This document shows positions 1 through 6,903 of a stretch of DNA of 64,000 nt, piece after piece. Position numbers and translations under genes: made by a program. This DNA is from Rubricella sp038526735. Lineage in GTDB: Bacteria > Pseudomonadota > Alphaproteobacteria > Rhodobacterales > Rhodobacteraceae. Below the pieces are notes generated by a model that did no database searches, was not told where the DNA came from, and saw only the letters and a list, made by a program, of their open reading frames with translations. Location of the stretch: positions 62,001 through 126,000 of the forward strand of contig JBCBGM010000001.1 in NCBI GenBank assembly GCA_038526735.1. The letters are read 5' to 3'. Every line of letters starts with the position of its first letter. Positions within the stretch are counted from its first letter, which is position 1.

Positions 1-112
1 CAAGCGCGAGGGGAGCAGGCTGCACCGGTACCGGTTCTGAGACCTGCGCAGAAATAGACTTTGCACCGGCTCCCCGCCCCGATACCCATTGCAGCAAGAT
101 CGGAGCGAGCCC

Positions 113-1498
113 ATGACCCCAGCGCCCACATTCTCCACCGCCACGGATGCCGTGCCTCTGCACGTTTTGGAGGCCGATGGGCTCTCCACCTGGAAAGAGA
201 AGGCCGCGCCGGAGCAGGTTAACTGGGCAGAGACGTCGGGCTTTACCGGAGCCCTGGGGCAAAAATGCCTTCTGCCGGGGGCGCAGGGTCAACTTGAGGG
301 TGTTTTGCTCGGCTGGGGCGATGCGAAAGCACGGGCGCGCGGGCGGTTTCCTCTGGCGAGTTATGCGGCGTATTTGCCCAAGGGGGACTACCGCCTCGAG
401 AACATGCCTCTTGGTTTTGATGCGAGCCTTGAGGCGCTCGGTTGGCTGATGAGCGACTACAGCTTCACCGATTACGCGGGTTCGCCAAAAACCATCGCGA
501 AACTCGTGGCGCCCGAGGGTGTCGATGCGGCCCGGGCCGAGGCGATTGCGGCGGGTGTGACGCTCACCCGCGACCTCATCAACATCCCCGCAGGCGACAT
601 GACGCCCACTGCTCTGGAGGGGGCAGTGGCGGCTTTGGCGGAGCGGTTTTCGGCAGCTCTAAAGGTGACCCGCGGCGAAGATCTGATTACGCAGAACTTC
701 CCCATGATCCATGCGGTTGGGCGTGCTGCAAGTGAGGCGCCCCGACTGATGGACCTTGTGTGGGGCGACCCAACCCATCCGAAAATCACGCTGGTGGGCA
801 AGGGCATCGTCTTTGACACGGGGGGGCTGAACCTCAAGCCTGGCGGCTCCATGGGGACGATGAAGAAAGACATGGGCGGTGCGGCAAATGCGATTGGGCT
901 GGCGCATGTCGTCATGGCGCTGGGTCTGCCGGTGCGGCTGCGCCTCTTGGTGCCCTGCGCTGAAAACGCCATCGGGCCTGGCGCGATGCGGCCCGGCGAT
1001 ATCCTGCGCTCCCGCAAGGGCCTGAGTGTCGAGATCAACAACACCGATGCAGAGGGGCGGCTGGTGTTGGCAGATGCGCTGGCCCTCGCGGATGAGGAGG
1101 CGCCCGCGCATCTCTTTTGCTTTGCCACGCTCACTGGCGCCGCACGCGTCGCCACGGGCTTTGACCTGCCGCCGTTCTTTTGTACCGATGACAGACTTGC
1201 GGGCGCGCTTTCGGCGGCCAGCGCGCGCGTGGCAGACCCGCTCTGGCGCCTACCGTTTTGGGAGGCGTATGAGGGGCTGATCGAGCCGGGGATCGCTGAT
1301 CTCGACAACGCGCCCAAAGGTGGCCGCGCCGGAGCGATCACGGCGGCGCTGTTCCTGCGGCGTTTTGTGGAGGACGCGGGGAGTTTCACGCATTTCGACA
1401 TCGCTGGGTGGCAAGAAAGCACCGCGCCTGCGCGCCCAAAAGGCGGCGCGGCACAAACGATCCGTGCGGTGCTGGATGTGCTTGAGGGGCTGGGGTGA
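113..1498 (+). CDS. Leucyl aminopeptidase family (M17) metallopeptidase
   Basis: Cytosolic aminopeptidase that removes N-terminal residues from peptides with two active-site metal ions. The C-terminal half carries the M17 core: a VGKGIVFDTGGLNLK segment (metal-binding Lys and Asp) and the family signature NTDAEGRL, which supplies further metal ligands. The N-terminal third is variable, as usual. I chose ATG 113 because GGAG lies 7 bases upstream; a TTG at 89 in the same frame would add eight residues and lacks a clear Shine-Dalgarno. At 461 residues it matches the shorter alphaproteobacterial M17 proteins rather than the roughly 500-residue PepA, so I withhold the symbol. The stop overlaps the GTG of the next gene (GTGA), so the two peptidases are probably translated together. 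Confidence 0.93.
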   Translation: MTPAPTFSTATDAVPLHVLEADGLSTWKEKAAPEQVNWAETSGFTGALGQKCLLPGAQGQLEGVLLGWGDAKARARGRFPLASYAAYLPKGDYRLENMPLGFDASLEALGWLMSDYSFTDYAGSPKTIAKLVAPEGVDAARAEAIAAGVTLTRDLINIPAGDMTPTALEGAVAALAERFSAALKVTRGEDLITQNFPMIHAVGRAASEAPRLMDLVWGDPTHPKITLVGKGIVFDTGGLNLKPGGSMGTMKKDMGGAANAIGLAHVVMALGLPVRLRLLVPCAENAIGPGAMRPGDILRSRKGLSVEINNTDAEGRLVLADALALADEEAPAHLFCFATLTGAARVATGFDLPPFFCTDDRLAGALSAASARVADPLWRLPFWEAYEGLIEPGIADLDNAPKGGRAGAITAALFLRRFVEDAGSFTHFDIAGWQESTAPARPKGGAAQTIRAVLDVLEGLG

Positions 1499-2334
1499 AC
1501 TTCGACCCACGCCTCACGCCCGCGCGCCCAGACCTCGCCGCCGCGCATTTGCGGGGGCAAGTAGAGGCTGAGCGGTTTATCGAGGGTGAACCGCTTCAAG
1601 TGATCACGCCAAGCCTGCCGCTGACCTCCCGACCTGATGCGTCGCAAAGCTATGGTAGCGAACTGCTCTACGGCGAGCCCTTCACGGTTTATGACCGGCA
1701 GGATGGACTCGCATGGGGGCAATCAAGCGCAGATGGATATGTGGGCTGGGTTGCGGAAGGTGGGTTGGGGCCGCGTCAAGAGACCACCCATCACGTCGTT
1801 CTGTTGACGGCGTTGGTCTATGCCGAGCCAGAGGTGAAGTCTCGGCCACTGGCGGCACTCCCGTATCTCTCCAGTTGCACTGTCACCGCGCAGCAAGGGC
1901 GTTGGTTGGAGATTGATGGGCGCTGGTGGATTCCGGGGCGGCATTTGCGCGAGGGCACGCCCGATGCGGCGGATTGGGTTGGTGTGGCCGAGCGTTTTTT
2001 GGGGGTGCCTTATCTCTGGGGCGGCCGCACGCCCGCAGGCCTCGACTGCTCCGCAGTGGTGCAACTGGCGCGGATGGGCGCAGGGTTTGACTGCCTGCGC
2101 GACAGCGACATGCAGGCGGGGGTGGGTGAGGAAATTGACCCGGATGGGGCGCTGAAGCGCGGCGATCTCATCTTCTGGAAGGGGCATGTGGGGATCATGT
2201 CTGACGCCTCGACGCTGCTCCACGCCAACGCGTTTCATATGGCCTGCACCTATGAGCCGCTCGACCTCGCGCGGGACCGGATCGAGGCACAAGGCGATGG
2301 TCCGGTGACAGGCGCCCGACGTTTGGACACCTAG
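1495..2334 (+). CDS. NlpC/P60 family cysteine peptidase with SH3-like N-terminal region
   Basis: Probable peptidoglycan-peptide or gamma-glutamyl peptidase of the C40 family. The N-terminal half (about residues 45-150) looks like two SH3-type targeting domains. The C-terminal domain starts near residue 160 with FLGVPYLWGGRTPAGLDCSA, whose Cys is the predicted nucleophile, and KGHVGIM supplies the His. No signal peptide is visible, so it may act on recycled cell-wall peptides in the cytoplasm; the upstream aminopeptidase fits that idea. It starts with GTG overlapping the previous stop. Function is assigned from domain architecture only. Confidence 0.88.
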   Translation: MNFDPRLTPARPDLAAAHLRGQVEAERFIEGEPLQVITPSLPLTSRPDASQSYGSELLYGEPFTVYDRQDGLAWGQSSADGYVGWVAEGGLGPRQETTHHVVLLTALVYAEPEVKSRPLAALPYLSSCTVTAQQGRWLEIDGRWWIPGRHLREGTPDAADWVGVAERFLGVPYLWGGRTPAGLDCSAVVQLARMGAGFDCLRDSDMQAGVGEEIDPDGALKRGDLIFWKGHVGIMSDASTLLHANAFHMACTYEPLDLARDRIEAQGDGPVTGARRLDT

Positions 2335-2335
2335 A

Positions 2336-2605
2336 GGCTCTGCCCCTCTGTCGGGCTGCGCCCGCCATTCACCCCGGAATATTTCAAAACCGACGAAGAC
2401 GTGAGTCGGGGCTGGGTCAAGGGCGGGCGAGAGCCCGGCAGCGTAGCTGCGAAACCTTGAGGCAGGCGCGACTCACATATTACTATGGGTGAGGCGACTT
2501 GAGGGAGCAGCGTCTCGCTCAAGCGCCTCTCAACGAAAAAGCCCACCGCAGGTGCTCGGCCCAACGGGAGGCGATGCGCGGCAGCGCATCAACGACGGTC
2601 GGGAG
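2336..2605. repeat. Structured extragenic repeat, copy A (inverted partner at 9537-9811)
   Basis: This segment fills the space between the convergent NlpC/P60 and UbiH-type genes. Its reverse complement aligns almost end to end with 9537-9811. It contains nested inverted repeats: outer arms GTGAGTCG/CGACTCAC with TCAAGG/CCTTGA inside, a TTGAG-GAG/CTC-CTCAA hairpin, and CCCCGGAATATTT at 2372-2384. Short open frames inside encode a shared peptide only because the DNA is repeated. It could act as a bidirectional terminator or be a miniature mobile element. Confidence 0.88.
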
Positions 2606-2610
2606 TGCTC

Positions 2611-3837
2611 CTAGAGCGGGCGGCCCTGCATGAGTTTGGGGAGGTCGCCGGAGAGGCCTGCGGCTTCGCGGATGAAAAACCGGCGCAGGGCGGGGGTTTT
2701 GTTGACGATGCCTAACCCCACGTCACGTGCAACGCGCAAGGCTGGATTGTCGTTGGAGAACAGACGGTTGATCGTGTCGGTGGTGCCCGCGAGCAGGGCC
2801 GTGTCAAAGCGGCGCCATTGGGCGTAGGCCTCAAGCGTGCCGGGGCGGCCAATGTCTTCGCCCCGACGGCGGGCCTCGATCAGGACTTCTGCGAGGGCGG
2901 CGACGTCGCGTAGGCCGAGGTTGAGGCCCTGCCCGGCGATCGGGTGCACGCCGTGGGCGGCGTCCCCGACAAGCGCAGTGCGTTGCGCGGTGAAGTGGTG
3001 GGCGAGGATGAGGTTCAGCGGGTAGGCGTAGCGTTTGCCTACCAGTGCGATCTCACCCCGGAACGCGCCGAAATGGGCGCGGAGCTCTTGCATGTAACCT
3101 GCATCATCCATCGCCTGAATCGCGGCGGCGCGGTCTCTCCGCTCGGTCCAAACCACACTGGAGCGGTTGCCGGGCAGCGGCAGGATCGCGAGGGGGCCAG
3201 CGGGCATGAACATCTGATGCGCGGCACCCTCATGGGGCAGTTCATGGTCCACTGCACAGACAAGCGAGGTTTGATCGTAGTCGTGACCGTGGAAGGTGAT
3301 GCCCGCGCGTTTGGCGGTGCCAGAACCGCGGCCGTCGCAGCCCACCAACAGGCTCGCGCGCAGGGTTGTGCCATTCTCCAACGTGACCGCGACGCCGTTG
3401 TCATCAGGGGTTTGCGCGACCACGCGCGCCTCGGCACGGTAGGTGATGCGATCTTCGGCCTCGACCGCGCCCAGAAGGGCGGCACGGAGGTAGCGGTCCT
3501 CCAGCATCGCTCCGAAGGGGCCCTCTTCGATCTCACGGTGGTCAAAATGCACGTAGAGAGGAGAGGCGCCCTCGCCCGGGCGACCATCGGAGACGACGAT
3601 GTCGAGGATGGGTTGTGCGTGGCCGCTGACGGTATCCCAGATGTGCAGCGCCTCCAGCATCCGGCGGGAGGCGAGCGCGATGGAATAGGCGCGGCCGTCA
3701 AAGTCTGGTGCTTTTTTCGCCGGCAACGGTCCTGCGTCTAGGATGATGCTCGTCAACCCACCTTGTGCGCAGGCGAGGGCGAGGGCGGGGCCGTTGAGGC
3801 CACCGCCGACGATCAAGATATCTGCGTCACGCGTCAT
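2611..3837 (-). CDS. UbiH/UbiF/VisC-family FAD-dependent monooxygenase (probable ubiquinone biosynthesis hydroxylase)
   Basis: Flavoprotein hydroxylase of the class that adds ring hydroxyls to ubiquinone precursors. At the N-terminus ILIVGGGLNGPALALA is the Rossmann FAD motif. Near residue 285 LVGDAAHGVHPIAGQGLNLG is the second FAD-contact block, diagnostic of the UbiH/COQ6 group. At 408 residues it has the normal family length. I place the start at 3837 (MTRDADIL); an in-frame ATG at 3873 would add 12 residues without known homology. It is divergent from the amidase, with about 87 bases between the chosen starts, and convergent with the NlpC gene across repeat copy A. Which ring position it hydroxylates cannot be read from the sequence. 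Confidence 0.9.
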   Translation of the reverse strand: MTRDADILIVGGGLNGPALALACAQGGLTSIILDAGPLPAKKAPDFDGRAYSIALASRRMLEALHIWDTVSGHAQPILDIVVSDGRPGEGASPLYVHFDHREIEEGPFGAMLEDRYLRAALLGAVEAEDRITYRAEARVVAQTPDDNGVAVTLENGTTLRASLLVGCDGRGSGTAKRAGITFHGHDYDQTSLVCAVDHELPHEGAAHQMFMPAGPLAILPLPGNRSSVVWTERRDRAAAIQAMDDAGYMQELRAHFGAFRGEIALVGKRYAYPLNLILAHHFTAQRTALVGDAAHGVHPIAGQGLNLGLRDVAALAEVLIEARRRGEDIGRPGTLEAYAQWRRFDTALLAGTTDTINRLFSNDNPALRVARDVGLGIVNKTPALRRFFIREAAGLSGDLPKLMQGRPL

Positions 3838-3924
3838 GCGGTTGTTGTGGGGGCGGCGGGGGGCGTTGTCCATGCCGGGGCGGGGCGATAGCGTGTCGCG
3901 GTGGCTCAAGTTTCGGGGGACGGG

Positions 3925-5256
3925 ATGGAGATCAGACAGATGGGCGCGGCAGAGCTGGGCCGAGCGATCCGCGCAGGGGAAGCGGATGCGGTGGAGGTGA
4001 CTGAGGCATTTCTGGAGGCGATTGCCGCGCACCCAGACGCAGGCGACATCTATGCGCGCACCACGCCAGAGCGCGCGCGGGCAGAGGCAGAGGCGGCTGC
4101 GGGGCGCGCGAAAGCGGGCACCTTGCGCGGGCCGCTCGATGGTGTGCCGATCTCCTGGAAAGACCTTTATGACAGCGCGGGCGTTGCGACGGAGGCTGGG
4201 TCTGCGTTGTTGGAGGGTCGCGTACCCAGCCGCGATGCGCTGGTGTTGAAGAGAGCGACTCAGGCCGGGATGGTGTGCCTCGGCAAAACCCATATGACCG
4301 AGCTTGCGTTTTCGGGGCTGGGCATGAACCCGGTGACCGCCACGCCGCCGAATGCTGTGCGCGAGGGTTGTGCGCCAGGGGGCTCTAGTTCGGGTGCCGC
4401 CGTTTCAACGAAACTGGGGTTGGCTGCGGCGGGGATCGGCTCTGATACGGGCGGGTCGGTGCGCATTCCGGCGGCCTGGAATGATCTAGTTGGGTTGAAG
4501 ACGACGGCGGGGCTGATCTCTCTCGAAGGGGTCGTGAAGCTCTGCCCGAAGTTCGACACGGTCGGGCCGCTGGCGCGTTCGGTGGAGGACGCGGCGCTCT
4601 TGCATGCAGTGCTGAGTGACAGCGTGCCGGTGGATCTAACCGGGGCCGATGCGGCGGATTTGCGGCTGTTGGTCTGCGAGACCTTTGCATTGGATGATGT
4701 CGAGGAGGAGCCGCTGGCCGCGTTTGAGGATGCAGTGGACCGGTTGGCCGCGGCAGGGGCAGAGATTGTGCGGGCCAAGGTGCCGAGTGTGGCGGATGCG
4801 ATGGGCCTGTCGGGAGTGCTCTATACGCCCGAGGCCTATGCAACCTGCGGCGAGGTGATCGAGGCCGCACCGGAAAAGATGTATCCGATGGTGCTGGAGC
4901 GGTTCCGAGCGGGGCGCGATGTCTCGGTCATTGACTATCTGCGCGGATGGCAGGCGCTGAGGGGGTTTCGGCGGGCCTATGCGGCGGAGACGGCCGGGTT
5001 TGACGCAGTGTTGGTGCCCTCGGGGCCGATCTTGCCGCCAGATGCGGCGCGGTTGTTGGCAGAGCCGGAGTATTTCGTGGAGCGCAACCTGATGGCGCTG
5101 CGGAACACGCGGATCGGGAACTTGCTGGGCCTCTGCGCGCTGACCTTGCCCACGGGCGTGCCGTCCTGCGGACTGATGGCGATGGGGCGGCCGTTTGGCG
5201 AAGCGCATTTGTTGCGGGTGGGCGCGGCGTTGGAAGGGGCTTTAGGGGTGGGTTAG
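3925..5256 (+). CDS. Amidase signature family hydrolase
   Basis: Hydrolyses an amide bond with a Ser-cisSer-Lys triad. The triad is visible: Lys79 in ISWKDLYD, cis-Ser154 in PGGSSSG and nucleophile Ser178 in SDTGGSVRIPA, with the spacing known for the family. At 443 residues it is typical. ATG 3925 follows GGGGGA closely; a GTG at 3901 would add eight residues. The GatA-like core is present but no gatB or gatC lies nearby, so a role in Glu-tRNA amidation is not supported. The natural substrate is unknown. It is followed by 450 bases of non-coding, hairpin-rich sequence. Confidence 0.9.
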   Translation: MEIRQMGAAELGRAIRAGEADAVEVTEAFLEAIAAHPDAGDIYARTTPERARAEAEAAAGRAKAGTLRGPLDGVPISWKDLYDSAGVATEAGSALLEGRVPSRDALVLKRATQAGMVCLGKTHMTELAFSGLGMNPVTATPPNAVREGCAPGGSSSGAAVSTKLGLAAAGIGSDTGGSVRIPAAWNDLVGLKTTAGLISLEGVVKLCPKFDTVGPLARSVEDAALLHAVLSDSVPVDLTGADAADLRLLVCETFALDDVEEEPLAAFEDAVDRLAAAGAEIVRAKVPSVADAMGLSGVLYTPEAYATCGEVIEAAPEKMYPMVLERFRAGRDVSVIDYLRGWQALRGFRRAYAAETAGFDAVLVPSGPILPPDAARLLAEPEYFVERNLMALRNTRIGNLLGLCALTLPTGVPSCGLMAMGRPFGEAHLLRVGAALEGALGVG

Positions 5257-5706
5257 GGGTGTCGCCCCGGACGTGATCCGGGGACCTCGATGAGGTGGTC
5301 GGTGCTGGCTCTTCGTTTCGCGTTGGTCTTCGAGGTCCCGGCTCAAGGCCGGGAAGTTCCCAGGCTGGAGGCGACCAGCCTCCGGCCACGCCCTCCCTCC
5401 CCCATGGGAGGGCGCTTTACTCTGGTTGGTCCTTGCTCTGACCTCATGCGGATTTGAGCGATAAAACGCGCAGCTATTCGCTTGCGAAACGCCCGCCCGA
5501 AGGAGGGCGAGGCCTGCTGTTTCGCATCGCTCTGCGAGTTCGCGGATCGGGTCCGGGACGGGTCTTCGATATTTTGCTGAGCGGAGCGATAACGCTCATT
5601 CCGCAGCCCTCCCCGCACTGATTCGAGAAAGACTGGACGGATCAGCTGTTTACCGGCTATCCTTCACCCGAACACGGAGCGTTAGACTCCGGTCGATGAG
5701 GCAGTG
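5257..5706. other. Hairpin-rich intergenic region without a recognisable gene
   Basis: This 450-base gap separates the amidase from the aminotransferase. Its first 160 bases hold four closely packed hairpins (see the repeat at 5265-5414). The remainder contains short imperfect palindromes but no convincing open frame; a 91-codon minus-strand frame has no family features. The aminotransferase-ftsK promoter must lie here, but I see no clear -35/-10 pair. Confidence 0.7.
5265..5414. repeat. Array of four extragenic hairpins
   Basis: In order: CCCCGGA/TCCGGGG (5265-5271 and 5277-5283, loop CGTGA); TCCCGGC/GCCGGGA (5336-5342 and 5348-5354, loop TCAAG); GGCTGGAGGC/GCCTCCGGCC (5363-5372 and 5378-5387, one mismatch); CGCCCTCCC/GGGAGGGCG (5389-5397 and 5406-5414). 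GGGACCTCGA at 5281-5290 also pairs perfectly with TCGAGGTCCC at 5330-5339, tying the first two hairpins together. The CCCCGGA-N5-TCCGGGG hairpin resembles a palindrome common between genes in many Alphaproteobacteria. A REP-like or termination role is inferred. Confidence 0.82.
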
Positions 5707-6903
5707 ATGCAGTATCCTAGGCGGTTTTCGGACCTGCCCGAATACGCGTTCCCGCGCCTTCGGGCTCTTCTCGACACCACCCAAGCGGGCGGTGAACCGC
5801 TTGCCATGTCTATTGGTGAGCCGACGCATCCGCTGCCCCCGATGGTGGCGGAGGTGCTGACTGAGACCGCGCATCTCTATGGTAAATATCCGGTGAATGA
5901 CGGGGTGCCGGAGCTGCGCGAGGCAATCAGTGCATGGCTGAAACGGCGCTATGGTGTCGAGAAAGACCCTGCCACCGACGTCCTGCCCCTGAACGGCACG
6001 CGGGAGGGGCTCTTTAACGCCTGCCTCGCGCTCTGCCCGGAAGAGAAGAACCGGCAAAAGCCCACGGTTTTGATCCCCAACCCGTTTTATCAGTGCTACG
6101 CCGTGGCCGCCCTGGCTGCGGGTGCGGAGCCGGTGTTTGTGCCCGCAACGCGCGACACCGGATACCTGCCGGATTTCCGCGCTGTCCCCAAATCGTTGCT
6201 CGACCGTGCCGCAATCATCTACATGTGCTCGCCCGCCAATCCGCAGGGCGCGGTCGCCTCGCCAGAGTACTGGAGCGATCTAGTGGCCCTCGCAGAAGAG
6301 ATCGACGCGCGGGTTTTTGCGGATGAATGCTACGCGGAGATCTATCGCGACAGCCCTCCCGCGGGCGCATTGCAGGCGGGCGGAGACCCGGAGCGGGTCG
6401 TTGTGTTTCACTCCCTCTCGAAGCGGTCGAACCTGCCGGGCTTGCGCTCTGGCTTTGCAGCTGGTGGGCCGCAGTCCATCGCGAGGATGAAGCAGTTGCG
6501 CAATTATGCCGGCGCTCCGCTGCCCATGCCTGCGCAATTTGCTGCCGCTGCCGTCTGGGCGGATGAGGCGCATGTCGAGGCGAACCGGGCGCTGTACCGG
6601 GCCAAGTTTAAGGCGGCGGATCGCATTTTGGGCAACGTGCCGGGCTACACCTCACCCGAGGCCGGGTTCTTTCTGTGGTTGCCTGTCGATGATGACGAAG
6701 CGATGGCCAAGCAGCTTTGGGCGGAGCATGGCGTGCGGGTGTTGCCTGGCCGGTATCTCGCCCGTGACACAGACCCCGCGCTTGGCGGCGGCAATCCGGG
6801 TGCGGGGCATATCCGCGTGGCACTCGTTGCCCCCCTTCCTGAGATAGACCGCGGCCTCTCCGCGATTGCAGAAACACTCCTCACCCCGGAGGATCATCCA
6901 TGA
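5707..6903 (+). CDS. dapC: Class I/II PLP-dependent aminotransferase (probable succinyldiaminopimelate transaminase)
   Basis: Fold-type I aminotransferase; the best guess is the DapC step of lysine and meso-diaminopimelate synthesis. The PLP lysine is Lys239 in SLSKRSNLPGLRSGF; SPANPQGA and FADECYAEIY are the usual cofactor-binding blocks, and the RVAL near the C-terminus holds the substrate-carboxylate Arg. SLSKRSN and the N-terminal FSDLPEYAFPRL resemble DapC more than AspC, but substrate assignment from sequence is tentative. ATG 5707 is preceded by GTG 5704; GAGG lies about 5 bases upstream of the ATG. The stop overlaps the ftsK ATG (ATGA), so the genes are probably co-translated. Confidence 0.82.
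   Translation: MQYPRRFSDLPEYAFPRLRALLDTTQAGGEPLAMSIGEPTHPLPPMVAEVLTETAHLYGKYPVNDGVPELREAISAWLKRRYGVEKDPATDVLPLNGTREGLFNACLALCPEEKNRQKPTVLIPNPFYQCYAVAALAAGAEPVFVPATRDTGYLPDFRAVPKSLLDRAAIIYMCSPANPQGAVASPEYWSDLVALAEEIDARVFADECYAEIYRDSPPAGALQAGGDPERVVVFHSLSKRSNLPGLRSGFAAGGPQSIARMKQLRNYAGAPLPMPAQFAAAAVWADEAHVEANRALYRAKFKAADRILGNVPGYTSPEAGFFLWLPVDDDEAMAKQLWAEHGVRVLPGRYLARDTDPALGGGNPGAGHIRVALVAPLPEIDRGLSAIAETLLTPEDHP

Noticed and set aside
1..112. CTGAGACC near position 38 as part of a TPP riboswitch
   Set aside because: The other conserved thi-box segments and stems are absent and the downstream gene is an aminopeptidase.
472..1722. 416-codon minus-strand frame opposite the aminopeptidase gene
   Set aside because: It is antisense to a clear M17 protein, is Arg/Ser/Pro-rich in the manner of GC-rich shadow frames, and has no family motif.
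2331..2564. Open frame (minus strand) encoding a peptide with GRAPAVGFFVERRL, similar to one at 9577-9672 on the plus strand
   Set aside because: The peptide similarity is explained by the inverted DNA repeat. Both frames lie wholly or mainly in the repeat, lack a start context, and differ after the shared block.
3925..5256. GatA subunit of the Glu-tRNA amidotransferase
   Set aside because: The amidase triad is shared, but gatB and gatC are not nearby and GatA-specific features were not recognised, so the general amidase call is safer.
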